From: Ligilactobacillus pobuzihii E100301 = KCTC 13174
Lineage (GTDB): Bacteria; Bacillota; Bacilli; Lactobacillales; Lactobacillaceae
Assembly: GCF_000349725.1 (NCBI RefSeq)
Contig: NZ_KB714687.1
Span: 1-64,000 of the forward strand
Direction of reading: 5' to 3'
DNA length: 64,000 bases
Shown here: positions 41,171-50,093 of the stretch, piece after piece
Layout: each line of letters begins with the position of its first letter
Position numbering within the stretch: the first letter of the stretch is position 1
Notes under the pieces: generated by a model
Seen by the model: the letters and a program-made list of their open reading frames with translations, nothing else
What the model was told of the DNA's origin: nothing
Database searches by the model: none
Position numbers and translations under genes: made by a program

Positions 41171-42370
41171 TTAATAACCATAGGCCCCATATGATCCATT
41201 ATCACTAGTTTGCCCATAGGTGCCTTGACCAGTTTGATTTTGGTCATTGCCATAGCCGCCCTGTCCTTGGCCTGAAGAGAATTGATCTTCAGAATTCATC
41301 GTGTTGCCTGTTGAACCGTCACTTTCGACAGGGTTACTGAATTCTTCAGTCGTAGGCTCTAACTCTAATTGTTTGCGGATTCGGTCAGAAGCCTTTTTCT
41401 TTTCTTCTTTTGAGGCGATTTGATAAGAAGCACCGCCAAGCATTGCGTCATCACCACGTAAAGTGTAAGAATCGACTTTTTTACCAGCATTCTTGTAGTT
41501 ACTTTCGATTGACATCATGTCATTATAACTTAAGTCAGTTTTCATGTTGGTCTGGATCGATTTGAGCAAGTCTTGGAAGCGACTGATCGATGAAACACTA
41601 ACTGCCTGATCAATGATCGCCTGAATGACTTGTCTTTGACGTTTTTGACGACCATAGTCACCTTGAGGATCATCATAACGCATTCGTGAGTATGCCAAGG
41701 CTTCTTTACCACTTAACTTAACTTTCTTACCTTTAGTGACGTCAGCATCGCTATACTTAAATGTTAAGGTTGGATTGACAGTGACTCCCCCAAGTGCGTC
41801 AACGATCTTAGTAAGACCACCCATGTTAACTAATACATAATAGTCGATTGGAACATGCAGGGTGTTTTGGACGGTTTTGATCGCCGTTGAGACTCCGCCC
41901 ATCGTATAAGCAGAATTGATCTTATCGTAAGAATTATCAGAACCTGCGATCTTAACTTCAGTATCACGTGGGATACTGGTCAAAGTGACATGGCCCTTGT
42001 CAGGATTAACAGTCGCCACAATCAAAGTATCAGTTCGTCCCTTATCTGAACGACCAAGATCGCCAGTATCAGTTCCCAAGATCAATAATGAAAAAGGCTT
42101 TTTATTTTTGATCACGTCAGAAACATTGCGCATCTTTTTAACATTTGACTCTGTATAAGTGTCATCTAAGGTATTTTTAGCAGAATGTAACATATGATAG
42201 CCATATGCAGTCCCACCGTATATTATGACCAGACAAAGTGCTAAAAAGATCGCACAGATCTTTTTACGTAATGTGTGTTGTTTTTTGTATTGGTGTGAAT
42301 TTCCGTTATCTTGTCGACGGAGAGGAGTATCATAATATTCTTCTTCGTCCTGCTTGTGTTTATTGGCCAT
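41171..42370 (-). CDS. LytR-CpsA-Psr (LCP) family protein
   Basis: LCP proteins attach teichoic acids or polysaccharides to peptidoglycan from lipid-linked precursors. The 399-residue protein has a cytoplasmic N-terminus with many charged residues, one membrane helix at about 38-57, and the extracellular LCP domain with the conserved Asp and Arg residues in LGTDTG (about 99-104), GRTDT (111-115) and IPRDT (133-137). The last 60 residues are low-complexity, rich in Gly, Gln, Asn and Tyr, an extension without a known role. AAAGGAG precedes the ATG. It is monocistronic. Confidence 0.93.
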   Translation of the reverse strand: MANKHKQDEEEYYDTPLRRQDNGNSHQYKKQHTLRKKICAIFLALCLVIIYGGTAYGYHMLHSAKNTLDDTYTESNVKKMRNVSDVIKNKKPFSLLILGTDTGDLGRSDKGRTDTLIVATVNPDKGHVTLTSIPRDTEVKIAGSDNSYDKINSAYTMGGVSTAIKTVQNTLHVPIDYYVLVNMGGLTKIVDALGGVTVNPTLTFKYSDADVTKGKKVKLSGKEALAYSRMRYDDPQGDYGRQKRQRQVIQAIIDQAVSVSSISRFQDLLKSIQTNMKTDLSYNDMMSIESNYKNAGKKVDSYTLRGDDAMLGGASYQIASKEEKKKASDRIRKQLELEPTTEEFSNPVESDGSTGNTMNSEDQFSSGQGQGGYGNDQNQTGQGTYGQTSDNGSYGAYGY

Positions 42371-42619
42371 ATGTGACTCCTTTGTGTAAATTCAAACATA
42401 AGTGAATTATACACTTTAGCGCCATTTTTTGAAATAAAATGTTAGTCTTTTGAGAAAATTTAAAAACTTTTCAAAATCATGCTGGTCTGAAAAAGGTGAT
42501 AATTTAAGTATTGAAAGAAAAAGAAAAACGAAACTTTGCTTTCTTTTCATGAAAATAAAAGGCGTGTATACTTATATGGTAGGTTATTTTTGCAACAATT
42601 TTAGAGAGAAGAGTTTATT

Positions 42620-43564
42620 TTGAATATTTTTTTGCATAGTATTTCAGGTGTGATCATTATTTTAGTTTTGATCATCGTAGGTTATGTGCTTGCTGCTATG
42701 GGATGGTTTCCAGGTTCTACTGACAAATTGATCGCCAAATTAGTTACGCAACTTGCACTACCTTGCTACATGATCGACACGATCACGAGTAAGTTTACTT
42801 CACATGAGTTGATATCGATCGTGCCTGATTTGGTTTTCCCTGTGCTTTCAATGTTGATCTTAATGGTGATCGCCTTGCTGTTTACTCGGATCCTAAAAGT
42901 TGATCCGAGTCATCATGGTTTGTTTTCATCGATGTTTTTTAATTCCAACACTGTTTTTGTGGGCCTACCGATCAATCAAGCATTATTCGGGTCTAAAAGT
43001 ATTCCGTTTGTTTTGATTTATTATATGGCAAATACGACTATTTTTTGGACGATCGGGACTTATTTTATTCAAAAAGATGGTTCTACTGAAGCAACTTTTA
43101 ATTGGAAAATAACGCTTAAAAAAGTGCTCTCACCGCCTTTGTTAGGTTTTATCGTTGGAGTAGTACTGGTTTTATTGAACATTAAGTTACCATTATTCTT
43201 GAGCAAGGATTTGAGTTATTTAGGAAACTTAACCACACCATTATCGATGATCTTTATCGGGATCTGTGTTTATAACGCGGGACTAAAGCAATTGACCCTA
43301 AAAAAAGATAATTTGTTGATTTTATTGGGCCGATTTGTTTTAGCGCCTCTGTTGATGACATTGTTAGTCGCACCCACTAACTTTCCGGTTTTAATGAAAC
43401 AAGTTTTTATATTGCAATCAGCCATGCCAGTGATGACAAATGCGCCCGTGGTGGCACGCTTGTATAATGCGGACGCGGATTATGCGTCAGTAATGGTTAC
43501 AGAAACTACCTTTTTAGCCTTGTTAGTGGTTCCCATCTTGATGTCAGTGACTCAAGGTTTGTGA
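42620..43564 (+). CDS. AEC family transporter (auxin efflux carrier type)
   Basis: A 314-residue membrane protein with about ten hydrophobic segments in two halves of five, the pattern of the AEC family, which in lactic acid bacteria includes malate permeases. The start is TTG 42620; the ribosome binding site (AGAGAAGAG) is weak. The conserved Asn/Pro-rich regions (NSNTVFVGLPI and SAMPVMTNAPVV) are present. No malolactic gene or regulator is adjacent, so the substrate cannot be inferred. Confidence 0.88.
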   Translation: MNIFLHSISGVIIILVLIIVGYVLAAMGWFPGSTDKLIAKLVTQLALPCYMIDTITSKFTSHELISIVPDLVFPVLSMLILMVIALLFTRILKVDPSHHGLFSSMFFNSNTVFVGLPINQALFGSKSIPFVLIYYMANTTIFWTIGTYFIQKDGSTEATFNWKITLKKVLSPPLLGFIVGVVLVLLNIKLPLFLSKDLSYLGNLTTPLSMIFIGICVYNAGLKQLTLKKDNLLILLGRFVLAPLLMTLLVAPTNFPVLMKQVFILQSAMPVMTNAPVVARLYNADADYASVMVTETTFLALLVVPILMSVTQGL

Positions 43565-43578
43565 GATAAAATTTTGTG

Positions 43579-43616
43579 GTCTTTACTTTCTGTAATGGAG
43601 GGTAAAGGCTTTTTTG
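43579..43616 (+). terminator. Terminator after the AEC transporter
   Basis: GTCTTTAC pairs with GTAAAGGC (one G-T) around a 15-base loop, followed by six T. Confidence 0.8.
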
Positions 43617-43816
43617 AGCTATTTTGAAAAAATTAGTTGGTATTAGTGTCAGTTTGTTTGTAATAAAACTTAAAGGTTGTAAAAAACGTAAGTTCATGAA
43701 TAATGCCAAAAAAACTTGTTGGTTGTGATGTTTGAAAATGAACAAATTTTGTTTGCTTTTAATTATGAAATATTTTTGTAATATTAAGGCCTGTTTTGCT
43801 GAGATATATAGTTTTT

Positions 43817-43861
43817 TGTAAATATAATGTAATGGTTATCTTAAGATAATAATGCTAATAT
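43817..43861 (+). promoter_or_regulatory. WalR box and promoter of the CHAP gene
   Basis: TGTAAA-TATAA-TGTAAT (43817-43833) is a perfect match to the WalR/YycF box (two TGTWAH hexamers spaced by five). A weak -35 (TGGTTA) begins at the last base of the box, and 17 bases later TGC-TAATAT is an extended -10. A 14-base palindrome TTATCTTAAGATAA (43836-43849) lies between. The box placed against a weak -35 suggests activation by WalR, which controls cell-wall hydrolases in Firmicutes. The 315 bases behind the AEC terminator hold no gene. Confidence 0.75.
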
Positions 43862-43932
43862 AGAAATCGTGGTAATTAAGCGAATAAAAATTATTTAATT
43901 GAAAACATTATTTTACATAGGAGAACATATTC

Positions 43933-45126
43933 ATGAAAAGAAATTTACTTAGTCAATGTGCCATTGTTTTGGCAACTGTAACAACAATGAGTGTTGTTGC
44001 ACCAAGTGTGTCAGCTAATACGGCTTCAGATCTGAATGATGTGAACACTGAGATCAAAGATACAAAAGCTAAGATTGCTGCATCACAAAAGAAAATCAAT
44101 GCTGCAACTGAAGTTCAGATGAAAAAGTCACAAAAAATCAATGATTTGAAAGTTGATATCGCAAAACGTGATGGTCAGTTGAAAAAGCAAGCTCAGTCAG
44201 CTCAAATCAACAACTCAGGTTCTGTTGTTCAATTCTTAAGTGATTCTGAAAATGTTTCTGACGCTATTGGTCGTGGTGTCACTGTTGCGCGTGTGGTTCA
44301 TGCTAACAACCAAACAATGGAACAACAAAAAAATGACAAGGCACAAGTTGAGGCGGAACAAGCTGATTTGACTAAGTCCGTTAAAGATCAAAAAGACGAA
44401 AAAATGTCTTTATTGAAAATGAAATCTGGTCTTGATGCAAAACAAGCAGAATTAACTGCTAAAAAGAACAAGGAAGACGAAACAGCTCAAGCAAATGCTA
44501 AAGCCGCTAAAAAAGCTGCAGAAAAGGTAGCAAAGGCTAAAGACTTAGAAACTGCTGGTCGTGCTGCTGATGAAGCTCATGCTTCTGCAAATGCTGATGC
44601 TACACAAAAAAACCGGGATAACCAAAATGATGCTGTCAAAAATGATGACAATACTGTTTTGAAGGTTAAAGCTAACAATAAAAAAGCTAATAATAACAGT
44701 AGTAATAGTAACAGCAATAACAGTAACAAAGCTCAAGTACAACAAGTTAAGCTTGATGGCGGTCATCATGGCAAGGGCGGCGGCCCGAACGGTTATCCTG
44801 CTGGTCAATGTACTTACTATGTTAAAATGGCTGCTCCGTGGGTCGGCGGACACTGGGGTAATGGTCAGGAATGGGCTGCTTCAGCTTCAGCTGCTGGATT
44901 CCGTGTAGACAATACTCCATCTCCAGGTTCCGTTGCTGTTTATGCTGGTGGTGCTAATGTTGGTGGCTGGACTGCAGCTCCAGGATATGGTCATGTCGCA
45001 CTTGTTCAAAGCGTTAATGGCGGTTCTGTAACTATTACACAAGGTGGTACAGGTTTCTCTAATCCAATGGGCCCTAATACACAGACGCTTTCAGCTGGTG
45101 CTGCTATGGCATACATCCATCCATAA
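43933..45126 (+). CDS. Secreted CHAP-domain peptidoglycan hydrolase (PcsB/Usp45-like)
   Basis: A 397-residue secreted protein. A Sec signal peptide (basic MKRN, hydrophobic core, cleavage after SVSA, residue 28) is followed by a long coiled-coil region (about 30-225), an Asn/Ser/Lys-rich linker (about 225-275), and a C-terminal CHAP domain with catalytic Cys293 (AGQCTYY) and His354 (GYGHVAL). This is the architecture of PcsB, SagA and Usp45, cell-separation hydrolases or major secreted antigens that often need FtsEX or WalKR. It is preceded by a perfect WalR box and followed by a strong terminator. Confidence 0.93.
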   Translation: MKRNLLSQCAIVLATVTTMSVVAPSVSANTASDLNDVNTEIKDTKAKIAASQKKINAATEVQMKKSQKINDLKVDIAKRDGQLKKQAQSAQINNSGSVVQFLSDSENVSDAIGRGVTVARVVHANNQTMEQQKNDKAQVEAEQADLTKSVKDQKDEKMSLLKMKSGLDAKQAELTAKKNKEDETAQANAKAAKKAAEKVAKAKDLETAGRAADEAHASANADATQKNRDNQNDAVKNDDNTVLKVKANNKKANNNSSNSNSNNSNKAQVQQVKLDGGHHGKGGGPNGYPAGQCTYYVKMAAPWVGGHWGNGQEWAASASAAGFRVDNTPSPGSVAVYAGGANVGGWTAAPGYGHVALVQSVNGGSVTITQGGTGFSNPMGPNTQTLSAGAAMAYIHP

Positions 45127-45172
45127 AGTCAGTTTGTTAAACCCTAATGGTAAAATATGAATATGTAAAAAG

Positions 45173-45201
45173 AAAAGAGCACAGGTAATGTGCTCTTTTT
45201 T
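45173..45201 (+). terminator. Terminator of the CHAP gene
   Basis: AAAAGAGCAC pairs perfectly with GTGCTCTTTT around AGGTAAT, then more T. Confidence 0.93.
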
Positions 45202-45405
45202 GTACTGTACCTATACTAGAGTTATCTGACTATTTAAAAATTAATCAGATAAATGCTACAGAATGTAAGCTGAATTTTGAGATCAATAAACTGGAGATCG
45301 TTGTTTGAAAAGACAGGTATTTATTGAGAATTGGTAGACCGCAAATATTTTTATAAAAGTTACTGTTATTTAAAAATACTGATATGGTAGTATTTTCGGA
45401 TGTTT

Positions 45406-45450
45406 TGTAATTAAGCTGTAATGGGCATTAAAACAGCACGACGATAAGAT
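45406..45450 (+). promoter_or_regulatory. Second WalR box and promoter
   Basis: TGTAAT-TAAGC-TGTAAT (45406-45422) again matches the WalR box perfectly. The -35 (TGGGCA, starting at the last T of the box) and the -10 (TAAGAT, 45445-45450) are spaced by 17, exactly as in the CHAP promoter. The gap 45202-45405 before it holds no gene I can see. Confidence 0.7.
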
Positions 45451-45485
45451 AAAGCTTGTAGAGTATTACATAGGAGAATATATTT

Positions 45486-45590
45486 ATGACTAATAATTTT
45501 CTGAGTAAAAGTGCACTGGAACTTGCTACTACTATCACATTGATGAGCGCTGCTGCACCTGGTATTTCGGTTGCTACAATTTCAGAATAA
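45486..45590 (+). pseudogene. Truncated copy of the CHAP gene (signal-peptide region only)
   Basis: A 34-codon frame behind TAGGAGAA. It aligns with the first 33 residues of the upstream CHAP protein with one inserted residue, sharing M1, N4, the LS pair, the ALATT-like core and the AAP-S pattern. It stops where the mature domain should begin, and no coiled coil or CHAP sequence follows in any frame. The simplest reading is a tandem duplication that lost its body. A short secreted peptide that is still expressed is the alternative, because promoter, WalR box and ribosome binding site are all preserved. Confidence 0.75.
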
Positions 45591-45702
45591 AAATGGGGGG
45601 GAGACTCTGTGTTTTTTCTATGTGGTGAAAAATACAAAGACTGTTTTTTAAAGTCAAAATTTGCTATGATAATGGCTGAGAGAGTAGAGAGGATGGACCT
45701 TG

Positions 45703-46380
45703 ATGTCAAAATTAGTATTGTTACGGCACGGACAAAGTCTTGCAAACAAGGTTAATGAATACACTGGCTGGTCAGATTCGCCACTCACAGACTATGGCGT
45801 TAAACAAGCTCATGTTGCTGGAAAGTTATTACGTAGCCAGCAGCTTGAATTCGCGGATCTGCACACTTCAGTCTTAGTTCGTGCGATCAAGACAGCTAAC
45901 ATTGTTTTGGATGAACTGCACCAATCGTATATTCCGATCCACAAAACGTGGCGTTTGAATGAACGACATTATGGTTCTTTACGGGGCTGGAATAAAGATG
46001 ATACTCGAAAGATCTTCGGTGCGCAGCAAGTTGCTTTGTGGCGTCGTTCATATTACGCAGTCCCCCCTAAGCTGGATTTTCCCGTTTTAGATCGGCGTTA
46101 TGCTAATTTGCCTGAGTCTTCATTGCCGTTAGCAGAAAGCTTGAAAATGGCTAGTGCACGGATCGTGCCGTACTGGACGGACACGATCGCACCACAGTTG
46201 ATGGATGGCAAAAATCAGTTAGTGGTGGCACATGGCAGTACGTTACGTGCAATGATCAAGTTTATTGAAAGAATTAGTGATAAAGATATCGATGGTGTAG
46301 AGGTCGCGAATGGAGAACCGATCATTTATACCTTTGATGAAAAAATGAATTTAACCGACAAAACAATAGTTACTGACTAA
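45703..46380 (+). CDS. gpmA: 2,3-bisphosphoglycerate-dependent phosphoglycerate mutase-like protein
   Basis: A histidine phosphatase superfamily protein of 225 residues (ATG 45703; AGAGAGGATG upstream). The catalytic His9 is in LRHGQS, Glu87 in [11 protein letters not shown], and the second His177 in VAHGSTLRA, all as in GpmA. It would interconvert 3- and 2-phosphoglycerate. However the segment after RHGQS, normally with a Trp-Asn pair, is [11 protein letters not shown], and the C-terminal region is divergent, so it may be a secondary paralogue. It is followed by the first 41-bp repeat array. Confidence 0.85.
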   Translation: MSKLVLLRHGQSLANKVNEYTGWSDSPLTDYGVKQAHVAGKLLRSQQLEFADLHTSVLVRAIKTANIVLDELHQSYIPIHKTWRLNERHYGSLRGWNKDDTRKIFGAQQVALWRRSYYAVPPKLDFPVLDRRYANLPESSLPLAESLKMASARIVPYWTDTIAPQLMDGKNQLVVAHGSTLRAMIKFIERISDKDIDGVEVANGEPIIYTFDEKMNLTDKTIVTD

Positions 46381-46444
46381 AGATGATGTTTTCAGCTTGA
46401 AAAACTGGAAGCATTATTTTTTTTGAGAAATAAAAAATTGCGGA

Positions 46445-46820
46445 GATGTCCGGCTAAATTAGCCAAAGTAAGCGTTACAAGTGTAAATCTAAGCCTAACT
46501 TAGCAGAAGTAAGTGTCACAAAGGGGGATGTGACTCGAAGTTGATGATAGTAAGGAATGTAAATAAAAATGAGAAACCAAGTTATCGAAAGTAAGTCTTA
46601 TAAACAGAAATGTGAGACCAAGTCAGTCAAAGTAAGCGTTACAAACGTGAATGTAATTCTAAGTCAGCATAAGTAAGTAGCATAAATGAAAATACAACAC
46701 CAAGTCACTAGAAGTAAGCACCACAAGCTAAAATGTGTTGCTAAATTATGGAAAGTAAGCATCAAAAATAAAAATGAGAGACTAAGTCAGCCTTATTAAG
46801 TGTTACAAAGCTAGAAATAA
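46445..46820 (+). repeat. 41-bp tandem repeat array 1 (about 9 units)
   Basis: Nine units with AGTAAG anchors at 46467, 46508, 46549, 46590, 46631, 46672, 46713, 46754 and 46795 (ATTAAG), always exactly 41 apart. Units are diverged from each other but keep AGTAAG (positions 1-6), ACAA (11-14), AATG or AATGT (20-24) and AAGT (31-34). Several have TTACA or TCACA (9-13) facing TGTAA or TGTGA (22-26). The array lies between the convergent gpmA and pepC genes, and I see no gene in 46381-46892. Confidence 0.9.
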
Positions 46821-46892
46821 AACCTATCGATCATATAGTAAAAGCTCTAAACTAGTTGATCTGGTAATATCCAACAAGCATAATTTCAGACA

Positions 46893-46937
46893 ACAAAAAA
46901 TACCACAGTCGCCAAACAGATTGGTAACTGTGGTATT
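46893..46937 (-). terminator. Terminator of pepC
   Basis: AATACCACAGT pairs with ACTGTGGTATT (11 pairs), with an inner GCCAA/TTGG stem. On the minus strand it is followed by a T tract, as expected behind pepC. Confidence 0.9.
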
Positions 46938-46950
46938 CCAAAATATCAGA

Positions 46951-48285
46951 TTAAGCTAATGAACCCATTGGATCCCATGGTGCAAGAACTTTTGGTTCTT
47001 CCTTCAATTGTTCTTGAAGTTCTGCTGGCAAGAATTTTTTATTAACAACAACTTGGTAGCAGTATTCATCCATCCAATTGTCACTCATTACAAAAAAGCC
47101 TTTTGATCCGACTTTATTTCCCCATGAGTTTTCAACTTTCCACTTCGTTGGTTTGTCATCGACTAGATCAACACCAGTAAGGACCATTGCGTGTGTCATC
47201 AAGCTTTCACCGTAGTCTAAGCGTTCTGCTTTAGACATAGAAAAATCAATGTCGAATAATTCATCTTTACTGTAAAGTTCAGTATCCATGATACCCTGTT
47301 GACGATCAGATGATTGGCCCACATCACAACCGAACCAAACACTTTCGCCGGATTTCAATTGTTTTACGGCGACATCACGGAACGTGTTCATGTCGACGTT
47401 TAAGTGACGTATCTGACGGCCATCAACTACGTTTCCGAGCATTTCAACTGTGTACATGTGGTTGTATGGCTTGTCATCAGTTGGTCCGTTGATGATCGAA
47501 ACATAGTCATCAAGATTCCAACCAACGTATTTGTCAAAGAAGTCCTGTGGTGTTAGGTCTTTGTCGATGTGATAGTTGTTGTCTTTATCACGGTATTCGA
47601 AGTCAAATGATCGAGTTGGTTCACCGAAGCTATATGCACACATCCGGTAAACTTCATTTAACATCTTATCTTTTCTTGCATCAACTTCTTCGTTACTTGC
47701 TTTGCTGGCAACTAATTCACGTAATTCAACGGCATCCTTACGTAATTTAAGGTTCAATGTATTGTTGAATTCACCGGAAGCAGATGAGTTCTTTGTTTCA
47801 GGCATTACGGATTGAGGGACAACACCGTATTTCTGAATCAAAGCGACTACCATGTCCCACTGACCACCATCCTGTTGCGGTGTTGTCATTAACCAGCTAA
47901 CTTTACGATCGCTAGTTGGCAAATCAGCAGTTTTTAAAACATTTTCATAGAAGTAGTTGGCCTTTTCGAGCTTATCCCAGAAGTATGTGTAGCTTTGGGA
48001 TAATTCGAAATCATCCGCTACCTTAAAGTTATTGTGAATATCATGACGCATTGTGTTTAACGCAGCGAACATCCAGCAACGACCAGATTGTTTCTGGTTG
48101 GCAACTTCACCTGTATCCAAATCAATGGAGAAAACAGGGTTCATGTTGATTTTTGAACGATAATCAATACTTGTTGCTAAAATACCATTTTTTGTTACAG
48201 CACGTTCTGCAACTTGTGCACCTGTGTGTTGGTCAAGATTTTGTTGATAATTTTTTAATTGATCAGCAGTGATTGCTTTGGTCAT
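46951..48285 (-). CDS. pepC: Aminopeptidase C (C1-type cysteine peptidase)
   Basis: PepC is the bleomycin-hydrolase-like cytoplasmic aminopeptidase that finishes peptide breakdown in lactic acid bacteria; the family forms self-compartmentalising hexamers. The start is ATG 48285 (444 aa) behind AAAGGAGAG. Catalytic Cys70 lies in QKQSGRCWMF, His in LMTHAMVLTG (near 364) and Asn in VENSWG (near 385). The C-terminus ends in GSLA; the last residues reach into the active site in this family. It is monocistronic. Confidence 0.96.
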   Translation of the reverse strand: MTKAITADQLKNYQQNLDQHTGAQVAERAVTKNGILATSIDYRSKINMNPVFSIDLDTGEVANQKQSGRCWMFAALNTMRHDIHNNFKVADDFELSQSYTYFWDKLEKANYFYENVLKTADLPTSDRKVSWLMTTPQQDGGQWDMVVALIQKYGVVPQSVMPETKNSSASGEFNNTLNLKLRKDAVELRELVASKASNEEVDARKDKMLNEVYRMCAYSFGEPTRSFDFEYRDKDNNYHIDKDLTPQDFFDKYVGWNLDDYVSIINGPTDDKPYNHMYTVEMLGNVVDGRQIRHLNVDMNTFRDVAVKQLKSGESVWFGCDVGQSSDRQQGIMDTELYSKDELFDIDFSMSKAERLDYGESLMTHAMVLTGVDLVDDKPTKWKVENSWGNKVGSKGFFVMSDNWMDEYCYQVVVNKKFLPAELQEQLKEEPKVLAPWDPMGSLA

Positions 48286-48452
48286 TAAAAAGTCACTCTC
48301 CTTTAACAGTCTACTCATATATTACGGCATATTTTAATAATAGTAAATACATTCAGCTTATCTAGCTCACATAAAATTAAAAGTCAACGAGTAGGCTTGA
48401 ATTCGGTCAGAATGGTTTTCACCAGAATTATTATAGTTTCACATTCAAGACT

Positions 48453-48482
48453 AAAAAAGGAGAGCCATGATAGCTCTCCTTG
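48453..48482 (-). terminator. Terminator of rpiA
   Basis: On the minus strand AAGGAGAGCT pairs with GGCTCTCCTT around ATCAT, followed by TTTTTT. Confidence 0.88.
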
Positions 48483-48503
48483 CAAAAATGATAATTTTTT
48501 AAT

Positions 48504-49193
48504 TTAACGTTTAGCTTCTAAAACTTCTGGACCGTCAGCGCGACCGACGATCACAGTATTGACCATATTTAAGAATAAGCCATGCTCAACCACACCGACT
48601 TCTTTGATCAAGTCATCGGCTAACTTTTCAGGATCTAAGATGTCATTCAAGTGTAGGTCGATGATGTAGTTTTCAGAGTCAGTCAACAAGAGACTATTGC
48701 CATCGTTATTTTTGCGGAAAGTTGGGTTGTAGCCTTTTTTATCGAAACGTTCGAAAACTTTTTGACTACCATAAGGAATAACTTCAACTGGTAGTGGAAA
48801 AGCACCCAAATTTTTGACCATTTTACTTTCATCCACGATCCACATGATCTGGTCGGAATTAGTAGCGACGATCTTTTCAAATAGTAAAGCAGCGCCACCA
48901 CCTTTGATGCCTTGAAAATCATTACTGATTTCGTCAGCACCATCGATGGTCAAGTCAATGTGATCAACGGCGTCAACTGATTTGAGTGTGATGCCTAGTT
49001 CTTCAGCTTGTTTAGCAGTTGCCTTAGAAGTGGTGACTCCTGTAATATGCAAGCCTTCTGTTTTGACACGGCGACCCAAAGCATCTACCATAAATTTGAC
49101 TGTTGAACCTGTCCCCAAACCAACTGTCATACCATCCTTGATCCATTCTACAGATTTTTCACCAACTAATCTTTTTAATTCATCCTGTTTCAT
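48504..49193 (-). CDS. rpiA: Ribose-5-phosphate isomerase A
   Basis: RpiA interconverts ribose-5-phosphate and ribulose-5-phosphate in the pentose phosphate or phosphoketolase pathway. The 229 residues carry GTGST at 27-31, DGADE at 84-88 and KGGGAAL at 97-103, the conserved substrate-binding loops with catalytic Asp/Glu/Lys. GAGGAGGAG lies upstream of the ATG. It is a single-gene unit with its own terminator. Confidence 0.97.
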   Translation of the reverse strand: MKQDELKRLVGEKSVEWIKDGMTVGLGTGSTVKFMVDALGRRVKTEGLHITGVTTSKATAKQAEELGITLKSVDAVDHIDLTIDGADEISNDFQGIKGGGAALLFEKIVATNSDQIMWIVDESKMVKNLGAFPLPVEVIPYGSQKVFERFDKKGYNPTFRKNNDGNSLLLTDSENYIIDLHLNDILDPEKLADDLIKEVGVVEHGLFLNMVNTVIVGRADGPEVLEAKR

Positions 49194-49409
49194 GATGAGC
49201 TGTCTCCTCCTCGTGGTTTTTCTTAAGAGTGGCTAAATCAGTAACAAAGAATAAAGTTGTTAAGATTTAGTCATGCCTGTTGTTTGATAGCTCTTCTATT
49301 ATATCATAATCGTATATTTAATTAAAAAAGGCTTCTGACCAGTACTGGCAGTAAGGAAATATGTTATCATGAAAATGTCTGAAAATTTATGGGAAAATGA
49401 GGGTCAAAA

Positions 49410-49946
49410 TTGAAAAGAGGATTTGAAAAAGTCAGCAGTTATGCTGCATCAAGCGCCAAATTACCACGAAGAGCCACACAAAATGCAGCTGGATATGATT
49501 TCTTTGCTTCCAAAGATTTTGTGTTGCCAAGTATTTGGAAGAAAAATTTTATCAAAGTTTTAGCTGCCTTGAAAAAAGGTCAGGCAGTCGCTCCAGATGA
49601 AATGACTGCAGCGCAAAAAATTTTGAAACCATACTTAGTACCCACGGGGATCAAAGCGTACATGGGTGACGATGAATACTTATTATTAGCCGATCGTTCA
49701 AGTGCTCCGTTAAAACGCGGCTTAGTTTTGCCAAATGGTGTGGGCATTATCGATGCAGATTATTATAATAATGACAATAACGAAGGCGAGATTTTTTTCC
49801 AGTTACTAAATTTTTCATTATTTGACCAAACGATCAAACAAGGTGAAAAAATTGGCCAGGGGATCTTCATGCCATATTTGACAGCTGATGGAGAAGAAAA
49901 ACCAACTGCAAAAAGGACCGGTGGCTTTGGTTCATCAGGTAAATAA
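49410..49946 (+). CDS. dut: dUTPase-family protein
   Basis: dUTPase hydrolyses dUTP to dUMP and keeps uracil out of DNA. The start is TTG 49410 behind GAGGGT (178 aa). The five trimeric dUTPase motifs can be followed: AAGYDFFA (I), ADRSSAPLKRGLVL (II), NGVGIIDADYY (III), QGEKIGQGIF (IV) and RTGGFGSSG (V). About 40 residues between motifs I and II (near 35-75, Lys/Ala-rich) are longer than in typical dUTPases. A terminal RTGGFGSSG keeps the flexible lid. The next gene, radA, is 342 bases away. Confidence 0.9.
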   Translation: MKRGFEKVSSYAASSAKLPRRATQNAAGYDFFASKDFVLPSIWKKNFIKVLAALKKGQAVAPDEMTAAQKILKPYLVPTGIKAYMGDDEYLLLADRSSAPLKRGLVLPNGVGIIDADYYNNDNNEGEIFFQLLNFSLFDQTIKQGEKIGQGIFMPYLTADGEEKPTAKRTGGFGSSGK

Positions 49947-50093
49947 AAGCAGGTGGGAAGATTTTAGCTAAAAAATAAGCATTAATTTCTGGTCAACTCG
50001 TACTTTTTAACATGGCGTCAAAGATAGCTAGGACTTAACTAAATAAAACAGCGCGAAAAGGTTGTTTTACTATAGGCCATGTTAATATTTAAA

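Noticed and set aside
43817-43849. The palindrome TTATCTTAAGATAA as the main operator of the CHAP gene
   Set aside because: It is not repeated in front of the truncated copy, whereas the WalR box and the promoter spacing are.
46445-46820. CRISPR-like regular repeats
   Set aside because: The whole 41-bp unit is a diverged tandem repeat; there is no constant repeat alternating with unique spacers, and no cas gene is in the window.
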